Source: Agarivorans sp. TSD2052
GTDB lineage: Bacteria; Pseudomonadota; Gammaproteobacteria; Enterobacterales; Celerinatantimonadaceae
Assembly (NCBI RefSeq): GCF_023238625.1
Contig: NZ_CP096670.1
Span: 3,486,001 to 3,550,000 of the forward strand
Direction: 5' to 3'
Length of the DNA: 64,000 nucleotides
The notes beneath the pieces are model-generated. The model was not told where the DNA came from. It did no database searches and saw only the letters and a list, made by a program, of their open reading frames with translations. Each line of letters begins with the position of its first letter. Position 1 is the first letter of the stretch. The translations under genes and the position numbers were made by a program. Shown here in pieces: positions 19,029-27,389 of this stretch.

Positions 19029-19202
19029 ATGAGTATCAATACACTTAATGGAAAACAGTTTTGGAAGGTATTACGTAAGAAGGGAATTCCGCCTTCAGTA
19101 TTTGCAATGAAAGCGAATTGTTCGTTAAACAGTGTATACAACTTAAAAGAGCGCAGCTATATTCCAGCCAAATTCGCTCAAGTATTAGACAGTATTCAGT
19201 AA
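19029..19202 (+). CDS. Small helix-turn-helix-like protein (57 residues)
   Basis: An open frame from ATG 19029 to TAA 19200-19202 encodes 57 residues, with a purine-rich AGAGATGAGAT ribosome site directly upstream. The sequence FWKVLRKKGIPPSVFAMKA followed by NCSLNSVYNLKERSYIP looks like a compact Cro-type HTH: helix, turn, recognition helix with SLNSVYNLK. It stands alone between the divergent imelysin operon and convergent ridA. No named family is recognised; it may be a small DNA-binding regulator. The frame and ribosome site are seen; function is inferred. Confidence 0.55.
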   Translation: MSINTLNGKQFWKVLRKKGIPPSVFAMKANCSLNSVYNLKERSYIPAKFAQVLDSIQ

Positions 19203-19271
19203 CATAAACTTGTAGTGGTTAGTGAACGCCCACTAGCCGCACTCGCTGACCACTCAAGGAAGTCTGTGTGG

Positions 19272-19619
19272 TTAAGCCGCTGCTGTTACCGACATTTCAA
19301 CTAAAATTTCTTCTCGTGCCATGTGCGCTTGCACACACGCCCGAGCCGGTGGCGTTACGTCACTAATCCATGCATCCCACACTTTATTCATTTCAGCAAA
19401 ATCATCCATAGTGCGCAGATAAATCGTTACGCTTAGCAGCTTAGATTTGTCTGAACCTACGCTGGCGAGCAGCTCTTCGACTTTTTCAATCGTGGTCCGT
19501 GTTTGCTCAGCAATGCCATGTGAAGTGTCTTTAGCAACCTGACCACAAAGATACACAGTATTATTATGGATCACCGCTCGGCTCATTCTGGCTTTACTTT
19601 CAAAGTGTTGGATAGACAT
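19272..19619 (-). CDS. RidA-family enamine/imine deaminase-like protein
   Basis: This 115-residue protein has the RidA (YjgF) fold and length, with ILVEMSVTA at the end and a V-x-P-P-A-R-A-C segment close to the active-site Arg of the family (PPARACVQA). AAGGAG precedes ATG 19619. It is 58 bases downstream of a flavin-dependent oxidoreductase. Flavin amine oxidases release imines that RidA enzymes hydrolyse, so a joint role in amino-acid or amine breakdown is likely. It is a RidA subfamily member, not necessarily the housekeeping RidA. Confidence 0.85.
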   Translation of the reverse strand: MSIQHFESKARMSRAVIHNNTVYLCGQVAKDTSHGIAEQTRTTIEKVEELLASVGSDKSKLLSVTIYLRTMDDFAEMNKVWDAWISDVTPPARACVQAHMAREEILVEMSVTAAA

Positions 19620-19677
19620 GCTAACTCCTTAATAAAAAGGCTAGCAGTGCTAGCCTTGGTGCAAATAGTAGATAGCG

Positions 19678-21135
19678 CTAACGCGCTAAGGATAACGGGT
19701 AATTGCGTTGCTCAGCCAATTGTTCGGCTAACTCAAGTACCTGCGAATAGCCCAATTGTTGGGTACTTGGTAATTCACTCATCACTGAACCTAAGGCTTC
19801 ACCATGAAGTAAACCTAACTCAGCAATGTTCTCAATGATTTGCTCGGCGGCACTTAAGGCCGAAGAAAACTTAACAATTTCGGTACGCGCATAATGGGCC
19901 TTATCAAAAGAGACACTGGCAGCGCGTAAACTAGGATCGCTACCTGGAATCTGCTGCGCCCCAAATAATGGACGGCCAGCCACAGCGGCATTGTTAAAGC
20001 TAGGCAGATAACGCGACATGTGCTTTACCGCCTCAGCAGTGCGCTGCGCCACTTCGTCACTTTGCCAGCCTTGGGTTAACTTGCGAGTCAGTAAGGGACT
20101 AAGCTCAGGTTGAGCACTATTCTCGCTAGATTTAACCAAGCCACCTTTAAACAAAGTGATGGTATCGGTCATACCGTGCAGTTGAAATAAACCATCCGGA
20201 TAAGGGGTTAATTGCGCCATGCCGTTAGTCGTGCCCCGTTCGCCGTGCACAATTAACTCAGGCCAACGGCCATTTTGACTCGGCCAGTTGGCCAAATAGG
20301 CCGCTTTAAACTCTACCATACGGTGACGGCTTAGCTTAGCCATGTCATCAATACTACCACTGCGGTAACCACAGGCATTTATCAAGTAATCCACTTCGGT
20401 ACTTTGGCTGCCCTGCTCTGTTTGATAATCTACTCGCCAACGCGGTTTGTCGCCATTAAGTAACTCAACATGGGTAACCTTAGTGTGGGTAAACACTTGG
20501 CAATTGTCTAAGCCCTCGCTGGCCAGTTTCACCATGGCAGCAATGCGTAACAAACTTAAGCCGTACTCTTGTACCTGCACAAATGGAAATTTAAAGGCCG
20601 ATAAATCCAAGTATTTGGCCACTGGGATCATCCAGTCATCCATACTCTGCGGCTGTTGCATCGGTTCGCGTTTGGCCAGTGCTTCAAGTTGCTCACGGCT
20701 ATACAAGCGGTAGTAATCTTTGGCAGGGCCCAGCTTTTGATTTTGAGGGTCTTGTTGAATCAAATTGGCATAGTGCGCCTGCACTTTTCGCAAGCGAGGC
20801 AAGAGCGCTTCTGGCTCGCCAGGATCATTTAATGGCACACTAATCACAGTAGGGCGCAGATTGACCGCGTGAGGAAACACCCGCAAGGTATTAATCGACT
20901 GCTCTAGCAACTTAAGACATTGCTCATCAGATATCTCGCGATATAAATTGCCACCGGCGTGTAAGTGGCAAGCTGGCGGGCCATTAACTAAACTGGGGCC
21001 AGCCTCAAACAAGCTAACATTGGCGCCGAGTTCGGCCAATTTAAGTGCAGCCGCTGATCCGGCAATTCCACCACCTACTACGGCGACCTGAAGCGAAGCT
21101 GAATTATTCGCTGTCACTGGGTGAGTTTGTATCAC
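19678..21135 (-). CDS. FAD-dependent oxidoreductase (DAO-like)
   Basis: This 485-residue flavoprotein has a Rossmann nucleotide-binding motif near the N-terminus (VAVVGGGIAGSAAALKLAELGA, about 17-38, then Glu in LFEAG). A typical substrate segment follows (HLHAGGNLYREISDEQCLKL). INACGYRSGSIDD around residue 250 resembles the second FAD-contacting region. The start is GTG 21135 with a weak ribosome site; no ATG in frame fits better. The partner RidA gene downstream suggests the product is an imine. The exact substrate is unknown. Confidence 0.82.
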   Translation of the reverse strand: MIQTHPVTANNSASLQVAVVGGGIAGSAAALKLAELGANVSLFEAGPSLVNGPPACHLHAGGNLYREISDEQCLKLLEQSINTLRVFPHAVNLRPTVISVPLNDPGEPEALLPRLRKVQAHYANLIQQDPQNQKLGPAKDYYRLYSREQLEALAKREPMQQPQSMDDWMIPVAKYLDLSAFKFPFVQVQEYGLSLLRIAAMVKLASEGLDNCQVFTHTKVTHVELLNGDKPRWRVDYQTEQGSQSTEVDYLINACGYRSGSIDDMAKLSRHRMVEFKAAYLANWPSQNGRWPELIVHGERGTTNGMAQLTPYPDGLFQLHGMTDTITLFKGGLVKSSENSAQPELSPLLTRKLTQGWQSDEVAQRTAEAVKHMSRYLPSFNNAAVAGRPLFGAQQIPGSDPSLRAASVSFDKAHYARTEIVKFSSALSAAEQIIENIAELGLLHGEALGSVMSELPSTQQLGYSQVLELAEQLAEQRNYPLSLAR

Positions 21136-21538
21136 TAAATTTCATCCGCAAGATAAAAAAACTATAACGTGATTATTCTAACTGCCGATCAATGACATTG
21201 AAATACAATTCAAACAGTTTACACCGAGCTAAGCTGAAGATTTTTGTAGAGAAAGTGAAAGATAATAAAATGGATGGGGTAATTTATGATGCTTGGTGTC
21301 GTTATTCTTGGCGCTTGAGTAAAAAAGAAGAGAGAGCAAGAACCAAGCACAGAAGTCATTTTAAACGTTTTTAGTGACGTAGCAAAGAGAGTCAAATTGC
21401 CCCCTCAAGCTATCGTAGCTTGCATTCTGTTTGCTTGTGATTGCCTAACAATAATGCCTTTCATGGTAGCTAACACCGTTTGAAAAAATTGAGAAGGTTG
21501 AGAACAACAAGCGCCCTCAGGCGCTTGTTTCTTTGCGA
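21136..21538. other. Intergenic region before the aspD terminator
   Basis: This stretch of about 400 bases holds a weak 60-codon plus-strand frame (21192-21374) with no ribosome site, which I do not accept as a gene. It also has a 19-base sequence, AAGATTTTTGTAGAGAAAG (21237-21255), that recurs exactly at 38771-38789 in the island edge. The terminator of aspD lies at its right end. Confidence 0.5.
21506..21533 (-). terminator. Terminator downstream of aspD
   Basis: CAAGCGCC (21508-21515) pairs with GGCGCTTG (21520-21527) across a four-base loop. On the minus strand it is followed by TTGTTGTTC. It is nearly identical to the aspT terminator at 23757-23780. Confidence 0.7.
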
Positions 21539-23125
21539 TTACTGCGCTTTGTACTCAGCGTAATGCTCGTCGAGTACTTTGCGGGTTTCGCGGCCAATTA
21601 ACTCGTATTCATGGTGAGTTAAGTTCGCTAACGATACACGTACTGAGGCATGTACCGTGTCGAAGCCTTTACCAGGTAATAAAATTACCCCGGTAGACTG
21701 GGCTAAACGGAACAAGAAGTACTGACCTTTGCCACTGTCTTTAAACCAGCGTACAAAGTCTTCGCCGTAAAGTTGGCCACCAATGCGGTCAAGCTCTAAC
21801 AAGGTGTAGTAATCAACACGGTCTTTATCTTCGGTCACTTCTAAACCCATGGCGCTGTATAGTGTTTTGTAACGCTCACGAATAATGCGTTTACAAGCCG
21901 CTTTGTAGTTATCTTCTAAGTCCATTAGGCAAGTCAGTGAGAATAAGGCCATTTGTACTTGTTGTGGTAAGGCCAAACCAGCAGTGTGGTTAAGCGCTAC
22001 TGCGCGGCTATCAGCAACGATACGGTCAATAAATTTAATATCACGTGGGGTTGGGGTTAGCGTTTTGTAACGGTCATCTAAACGTTCTTGATGCGCTTCA
22101 GGTAGTGCACGCATGGCATCGTCAAACACGTTAGTTTCATGAATACCGATGGTGCCTAAACGCCAGCCAGTTGCGCCAAAGTATTTAGAGAACGAGTACA
22201 CACACAAGGTGTTGTAAGGTAAGGTTGCGAACAACGACACAAAGTCGTCGGCAAAGGTGCCGTATACATCATCAGTAATAATGAATAAGTCTTTACGCTG
22301 CTGATTAACAAAGTCAGTGAGCAGGGCCAAGGTGTCGTCAGACATTTTCACTGATGCAGGGTTCGCAGGGTTTACGACACACAGGAGTTTAATGTCGGTA
22401 TCTGCCAGTTTTTCTATTTCTGATTGAGGTAACTGCCAAGTGGTTTCGTCTAGGCGTAGTTCAACAATTTCTAGGTCGTATTCAGCCAACTCAGGAATTT
22501 CTAAGTAAGGGGTGAAAATGGGCGTAATAAGGGCTACTTTGTCGCCTTTTTTCAACAAACCATTGTTGAACATGGTCGCGAAGGTATAGGTCATTGACGC
22601 TGTGCCGCCTTCAGTCGCGAACAAGTCAAAGTTAGTGGTCATGGGGACTGAGCCGTACATTTCTTCACCAATGTATTGCTTAACCACTTTCTCAATGTTG
22701 GTAAGCATGCGTGAAGGAACTGGGTAGTTACAGCCTAAGAAGGCCAATACGAGTTCGTTAAGGAAATCGTGTTTCTCGATACCCAGACGGTCTTTTGCGT
22801 AGCTAAGGGCTTTTTGTAAAAACTGTACGCCATCTTTAGTGCCATATTGTTTTGCAAAGGTATCAAAACGTTCAACAATGCCTTCACCGTTAGGGATACC
22901 GCCAAAGCCGCCATCTAAATAAGCGTAGTTACGCTCTGCTTCTTCAATTGAAAAGTCACCTAAACGTAAAAATGCTTTACGTGGCAAGGTGGCTAAGAAG
23001 TTAGGGTTACCACGACCCGCGTCTAATAATGCACGGTCAGGAACCGTGTTCGCGAGGTCAATCAATTTGTCTTTTAGTTCAAATGGGCTTAGGTCTGCGA
23101 ATTGAGAGAAGTCGATATCTAACAT
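21539..23125 (-). CDS. aspD: L-aspartate 4-decarboxylase
   Basis: This 528-residue PLP enzyme of aminotransferase fold I converts L-aspartate to L-alanine and CO2 (EC 4.1.1.12). The length and the N-terminal LLDAGRGNPNF fit aspartate beta-decarboxylases, which are much longer than ordinary aspartate aminotransferases. The PLP lysine is about Lys314 in YSFSKYFGATGWR. VVNPANPAS and ITDDVYGTF are the expected cofactor-contact motifs. With the antiporter AspT it forms a proton-consuming aspartate-in, alanine-out cycle. It has its own promoter and terminator. Confidence 0.93.
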   Translation of the reverse strand: MLDIDFSQFADLSPFELKDKLIDLANTVPDRALLDAGRGNPNFLATLPRKAFLRLGDFSIEEAERNYAYLDGGFGGIPNGEGIVERFDTFAKQYGTKDGVQFLQKALSYAKDRLGIEKHDFLNELVLAFLGCNYPVPSRMLTNIEKVVKQYIGEEMYGSVPMTTNFDLFATEGGTASMTYTFATMFNNGLLKKGDKVALITPIFTPYLEIPELAEYDLEIVELRLDETTWQLPQSEIEKLADTDIKLLCVVNPANPASVKMSDDTLALLTDFVNQQRKDLFIITDDVYGTFADDFVSLFATLPYNTLCVYSFSKYFGATGWRLGTIGIHETNVFDDAMRALPEAHQERLDDRYKTLTPTPRDIKFIDRIVADSRAVALNHTAGLALPQQVQMALFSLTCLMDLEDNYKAACKRIIRERYKTLYSAMGLEVTEDKDRVDYYTLLELDRIGGQLYGEDFVRWFKDSGKGQYFLFRLAQSTGVILLPGKGFDTVHASVRVSLANLTHHEYELIGRETRKVLDEHYAEYKAQ

Positions 23126-23191
23126 ATTAATTTACCTTTTAGTTTACATGTTAATGGTGTTCGCCAGGCCAGTGCCTGTTGCGATGGAGGT

Positions 23192-23248
23192 ATAGTAAGA
23201 GGGTTAGGAAAATCGGGTTAATCACCGATGAAGGACGCTATCCTTCAT
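23192..23248 (-). promoter_or_regulatory. Promoter and palindromic operator of aspD
   Basis: Reading the minus strand, the palindrome ATGAAGGA-N5-TCCTTCAT (23228-23248) lies six bases upstream of a TTAACC -35 (23216-23221), followed after 18 bases by a TACTAT -10 (23192-23197). The same arrangement with the same spacings occurs upstream of aspT at 25665-25721. The palindrome is placed as an activator site would be. The regulator is unknown. Confidence 0.72.
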
Positions 23249-23755
23249 GGGCCGTTCGCGGCCAATAATGTCTGTGTGATTACGTCGCGCCATGTGAATT
23301 ACGCGGCAAAACAAATAACTTAAGACGTTGATATGTAAAAACTAATGGTAGGTATGGTAATAAACCGCAGGGTGATAGATTGGCGCTAAAAATTCTGTGT
23401 GCGTGTTTTATTTAGCTTCATAGCCGTGAAATAACTGAAAAAAGTGGCTCAGGCATAGCAGGTCTACATAGGCTTGCCCTAGCCCATCAAGCAAAGCTAG
23501 TTCGCCCGCGGGTGTCTATCAGAGAAATGGAATACATGGCGAAACGGCCACTAAAGCCTTATCCAATGCGATATTCACAACATCTTATATAAGGGAGAAA
23601 TGCTATAGCGAGCGCTAGCACCATTCGCGGAACAATAACCTTGTTTAACTGAGCCTACAATGTGTAGGCTCAGTTAAAGGAGAACACCACACCGCGCTGA
23701 AAATACTGCTACCCAGATCATTAATTAACTACCAGCTCTTATATAAAGCAAAAAA
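23249..23755. other. Intergenic region between aspD and aspT
   Basis: No gene is seen. The one clear element is a perfect 15-base inverted repeat with a five-base loop (23644-23658 and 23664-23678; arm TTTAACTGAGCCTAC). It has no flanking U-run on either strand. Confidence 0.6.
23644..23678. repeat. Perfect 15-bp inverted repeat
   Basis: TTTAACTGAGCCTAC pairs perfectly with GTAGGCTCAGTTAAA around the loop AATGT. It is too strong to be chance, but it lacks the U-tract of a terminator. It may be a factor-independent pause site, a small-RNA element or the trace of a mobile repeat. Confidence 0.65.
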
Positions 23756-23780
23756 ACAACAAGCGCCCTAAGGCGCTTGC
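23750..23780 (-). terminator. Terminator downstream of aspT
   Basis: CAAGCGCC (23760-23767) pairs with GGCGCTTG (23772-23779). On the minus strand it runs into TTGTTGTTTTTTT, a good U-tract. The stem is the same as that downstream of aspD. Confidence 0.85.
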
Positions 23781-23825
23781 TGTGTTCTCGTGCTTGAGCA
23801 TGATACTCAGCATAAAACTTTTACA

Positions 23826-25538
23826 TTACATGGCTACGTTCGTGGTGATGATACCAATAATCACCGGGCCCCATAACGTCAGTAATACGTTTGCGATGGC
23901 ATAGGTCACAGTGAACGCAAATACCGGTGTTGAGTTACCTGCTTTTTCTAGTAGCGCTGCAAAGCCTGGGTTTGCACTTCGACCACCGGCCACTGCTGCC
24001 AAGGCTTCAATCGGATTTCTTACTCGTAATACATAGTAAGAGAAGAAGAAGCCAACGATTTGTGGAATTAAGGTAACACCTGCACCCAACATCAACAATG
24101 TTAAACCGTGCTCACGGATAGCATCAATTGCTTGAGGACCGGCTTGTAAGCCTACGATACCAACAAATACTGCTAGGCCAAAGTCACGTATGAAGTTTGA
24201 TGCACCCAATGGGAACGCCGCGACTTTAGGGTTTTTACTACGTAACCATCCCACCATTAGACCCGAGATTAAACAGCCTGCGCCTGAGCCGATAGTGACC
24301 GGAATACCTGCAATTTTAAAATGAATCAGGCCGATTAATAAACCTACCGCCATGCCAAGACCGAGCAATACAAAGTCAGTCACATAAGCTGAGCCCAAAC
24401 GCTGACCAATGGTGTTTGCCACACGGTTTAAGTCTGCGGCTTTACCGGTGATTTGAACAATGTCGTGTTTCTCAACCACTAAGTCTGCGCTAATATCTAA
24501 ACTGTTACCGCCACGGGTGATGCTAGTCACATACACGCCACGGGTCAGTGATTTTTGAGCGGCCTGCTTGATTTGACCGAGCGTTTTGCCAATCAGTGTC
24601 GAGTTAGTCGCGATAAGCTGACGATTCTCTTCCACCAATTCTACTGAAGGTGGGATTTCAATTTCATCACCTAACTGGCTAGCTTGTTGTTTCACCGCTG
24701 TGCGACGCCCCGTCACGACAACAACGTCACCTTGTTGAACCCTTAAGGTTTCATCAGCGTCTAACTGTTGACCGTCACGCTGTACCAACTCGATAGCCGT
24801 ATCTATTAAGCTGTCATTGGCTTGTGCAATGGTTTGATTTAATAGTGTGCTGCTTTCGTTGATGCTAAAGGCCCGAGAATCTAAGGCAGTAATGGCGTTA
24901 AATTCACCGGCTGCCAACTCCGCTTTACCGGCGTTATTCTTTTCAGCTAACTCTAGTGCTTCTTTACGGATATCCCATTTCATTAGGGTTGGGATAATCC
25001 AAGTGACCATTAAAATTGGGCCCAAAGAACCAAAGATGTAAGTGACCGCGTAACCCACTGCTACGTTGGTTTGCATGATGTTTTTTGCTTGTTCGGTAAT
25101 ACCGCCCAACTTGCCAATGGCATCACCAGCCGTACCAATAATCGCAGACTGTGTTAACCCACCCGCTGCAAGACCGGCCGCTGTACCACGGTCAAGGTCG
25201 AACATCCAAGCCGCGCCAAGCACCACTAACAAACCCACTGTGGTCATCACAACGGCTGACAGTAATACGTTAACCGTTTTGCGGTTAAGGGCACCAAAGA
25301 ACTGAGGCCCACCTTGGAAACCAACAGCATAAATGAACAAGGCGAAGAAGATACTTTTTACACCAGGGTCAATGCTAACACCTAGCTGACCGACCAATAC
25401 GCCCATAAGCAGAGTACCGGCTACACCACCAAGCACAAAACGGCCAATGGTAATTTTACCCACTAAGTAGCCAAGGGCTAAAGTGATGAATAAAGCGATA
25501 TATGGAGAGCTTTGAATAAGCTGATGGGCGATGCTCAT
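23826..25538 (-). CDS. aspT: Aspartate:alanine antiporter
   Basis: This 570-residue inner-membrane protein of the AAE (aspartate:alanine exchanger) family has two blocks of TM helices (about 10-190 and 385-570) that flank a cytoplasmic region with two TrkA-C-like domains (about 210-370, with repeated TLLNQTIAQ and TLIGKTLGQI motifs). AGGRSANPGFAALLEKAGN near the C-terminus is family-specific. It swaps external aspartate for internal alanine. ATG 25538 with GGGGG upstream is preferred over a start five codons earlier. It has its own promoter module. Confidence 0.92.
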   Translation of the reverse strand: MSIAHQLIQSSPYIALFITLALGYLVGKITIGRFVLGGVAGTLLMGVLVGQLGVSIDPGVKSIFFALFIYAVGFQGGPQFFGALNRKTVNVLLSAVVMTTVGLLVVLGAAWMFDLDRGTAAGLAAGGLTQSAIIGTAGDAIGKLGGITEQAKNIMQTNVAVGYAVTYIFGSLGPILMVTWIIPTLMKWDIRKEALELAEKNNAGKAELAAGEFNAITALDSRAFSINESSTLLNQTIAQANDSLIDTAIELVQRDGQQLDADETLRVQQGDVVVVTGRRTAVKQQASQLGDEIEIPPSVELVEENRQLIATNSTLIGKTLGQIKQAAQKSLTRGVYVTSITRGGNSLDISADLVVEKHDIVQITGKAADLNRVANTIGQRLGSAYVTDFVLLGLGMAVGLLIGLIHFKIAGIPVTIGSGAGCLISGLMVGWLRSKNPKVAAFPLGASNFIRDFGLAVFVGIVGLQAGPQAIDAIREHGLTLLMLGAGVTLIPQIVGFFFSYYVLRVRNPIEALAAVAGGRSANPGFAALLEKAGNSTPVFAFTVTYAIANVLLTLWGPVIIGIITTNVAM

Positions 25539-25664
25539 AGTGCACCCCCGCATTGATGTTGTGGCGCTGCAATCGACGTAGATACGCTGATGTGCAAACC
25601 ATGTTGAATGTGTGAATTAAACATATCTACCTCTAGATTAGGATCGCCCTGTTGCGATGGAGGT

Positions 25665-25721
25665 ATAATAAGGTGCTAAATACAATCAGGTTAATCGCTA
25701 ATGAAGGACGCTATCCTTCAT
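25665..25721 (-). promoter_or_regulatory. Promoter and palindromic operator of aspT
   Basis: The palindrome ATGAAGGA-N5-TCCTTCAT (25701-25721), a TTAACC -35 (25689-25694), an 18-base spacer and a TATTAT -10 (25665-25670) repeat the aspD geometry exactly. The bases after the -10 (ACCTCCATCGCAACAGG) are also shared. Both genes are therefore probably switched by one regulator. The leader to ATG 25538 is about 120 bases. Confidence 0.75.
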
Positions 25722-26016
25722 ATGCTTTCCCCATTCTTTATCTTTTACTCAGCTTGCTCTGTAGGTGCTGTAGACAGGGAACTGTGTTCAATTAACTCTA
25801 GAGTGAATGAAACGCTGGTGTTCAACACGTTATATCCACCCTATTGAATACGGAAACCAAGATCTGGCAAATGTGGTCACATGGGTATACATATCTGAAT
25901 AGTTATCTAAGTTTCCGTAATATCTTGGAGGTGTAACGGTATGATATAACTAAAGCCACCTGTTACAAGTTAAGAGGAAATAGAAATTAGAAGTTCAAAA
26001 CAATATGCTCAGCAAC
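25722..26016. other. Intergenic region at the left edge of the island
   Basis: No gene, RNA or repeat is recognised here. The sequence becomes more AT-rich towards the OmpA-domain gene, which fits an island boundary. No integrase or att-like repeat was seen at this end. Confidence 0.4.
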
Positions 26017-27042
26017 TTAGGGGCAGCTGCCATCAGTCCTGATATAAACACGCCGATTAATTTCATCTCTCATCGGAACTAAATCAGTTATTAAAGGTTC
26101 GGATTCTCCCATCGAAATAGCTCTTACTCGATTTCTGCAATCAACATCTCCGCCGCAAATTGTATTTTTGACCGATTGTGCTCGTCGAATACCAAGAGAT
26201 TTGTTGTACGAAGCTAATCCGGTCTCATCCGTATGTCCTACAATACAAAGCTGAGTTAAGTCTATTGCTCCCAATCTTAGCTTCAAGATTTTTAGCTTTT
26301 CTTCATCAGAGAGAAGGGTGCTATCGAAAGCAAAATTGAGCCTACAAGATTCGTATTTTTTAAGCTGTTGCACAGAACAGTTTGATCCATTGCACGGATC
26401 AGTAGCAGGACAAAACACGCAAGGTGGCTGTGAACCATCAGCACAAGTATCAGGAACTATACACGGTGGCTGTGAATCATCCGCACAGATATCAGGAACT
26501 ATACACGGTGGCTGTGAATCATCCGCACAAGTATCAGGAATTATACACGGTGGCTGTGAACCGTTTGCACAAACATCAGGAACGACACACGGTGGCTGCG
26601 AACCATCTGCACAGATATCAGGAACTATACACGGTGGCTGTGAATCATCCGCACAAGTATCAGGAATTATACACGGTGGCTGTGAACCATCTGTACAAGT
26701 ATCAGGAACTATACACGGTGGCTGTGAACCGTTTGCACAAACATCAGGAACGACACACGGTGGCTGCGAACCATCTGCACAGATATCAGGAGCTATACAC
26801 GGCGGCAGTGAGCTATCCGCACATAATGAATTATCGCACGAGTTGAAACAAGGAAAGAGTCGGCCGCTGTTTGAGTCACATGCTAGAACAAAGCAACCTA
26901 TCCAAAATAGCAGCACTAGCGAAAAAAGTATAATTAAAAAAAAACGTAAATATCTAAGCTTTTCAAATGTACTTTTTAAGTCCGTTTTTTCTCTATTCTT
27001 ACTGGAGAGTGCTCTGTGTTTATCAAAATCGTCTTTAAGCAT
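26017..27042 (-). CDS. Inner-membrane-anchored OmpA-domain protein with Cys-Pro repeats
   Basis: This 341-residue protein has a charged cytoplasmic N-terminus (1-30), one TM (about 31-54), then ten near-identical 14-residue repeats (about 74-214) of pattern C-A-D-G-S-Q-P-P-C-I-V-P-D-T with two Cys each. An OmpA-like peptidoglycan-binding domain follows (about 235-340): NFAFDSTLLSDEE, GHTDETGLASYNKSLGIRRAQSV, GESEP and NRRVYI. The layout (anchor, Cys-rich spacer, peptidoglycan binder) resembles MotB-type stators, though the TM lacks an obvious Asp. The repeats would form small disulfide loops in the periplasm. It may work with the 28642-37903 operon. Confidence 0.85.
   Translation of the reverse strand: MLKDDFDKHRALSSKNREKTDLKSTFEKLRYLRFFLIILFSLVLLFWIGCFVLACDSNSGRLFPCFNSCDNSLCADSSLPPCIAPDICADGSQPPCVVPDVCANGSQPPCIVPDTCTDGSQPPCIIPDTCADDSQPPCIVPDICADGSQPPCVVPDVCANGSQPPCIIPDTCADDSQPPCIVPDICADDSQPPCIVPDTCADGSQPPCVFCPATDPCNGSNCSVQQLKKYESCRLNFAFDSTLLSDEEKLKILKLRLGAIDLTQLCIVGHTDETGLASYNKSLGIRRAQSVKNTICGGDVDCRNRVRAISMGESEPLITDLVPMRDEINRRVYIRTDGSCP
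26418..26830 (-). repeat. Ten tandem 42-bp coding repeats
   Basis: The core GGTGGC of each unit (plus strand) recurs every 42 bases, at 26423, 26465, 26507, 26549, 26591, 26633, 26675, 26717 and 26759, with a variant at 26801. Units differ by a few bases, and blocks of three to four units are themselves repeated, which points to recent unequal exchange or slippage. The array is in frame with the OmpA-domain gene. Confidence 0.95.
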
Positions 27043-27389
27043 ACTTCACCATATGGTGTACTTTGAAGTAGGTGCGCAAAATCATTTTGCCAAGTGAAAA
27101 CGCAGCAGGTATTTGCGGAGGTGATATGCATATAGCCATAGTGCGATGACTCGTTTCCAACGAAACACGATCATGAGTGTAGCTTCTATTCGAGCAATCT
27201 CGATACTGTGCCTATGATTCCATAACATTCCAAAATAGTACGTTACAAGACATCAGTACCACCTTGACTTCCACCCAAAAATCCCTTTACATGTCTATTG
27301 GTCAATTATTGCACAGAAATTTCTAACATGGAATTACAATGTTCTAAGCAGAGCATGTCGACGAGCCATACAACCTACGAGGAAATACC
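27043..27389. other. Intergenic region between divergent island genes
   Basis: No gene is seen. It must contain the promoters of the minus-strand OmpA-domain gene and of the plus-strand gene at 27390. A TTGACT (27270-27275) with TACATG about 18 bases on could be a weak plus-strand promoter. Nothing else is recognised. Confidence 0.35.

Noticed and set aside
21192..21374. 60-codon plus-strand frame
   Set aside because: No ribosome site and no recognisable fold; it also contains a 19-base sequence repeated elsewhere in non-coding DNA.
26418..26830. Possible CRISPR array
   Set aside because: Units are contiguous with no unique spacers, are in coding frame, and no cas genes are near.
26318..27097. 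Long plus-strand open frames (259 and 140 codons) over the repeat array
   Set aside because: They are open only because the 42-bp unit is a multiple of three. The minus-strand frame has a TM, Cys-Pro repeats and an OmpA domain and is clearly the real gene.
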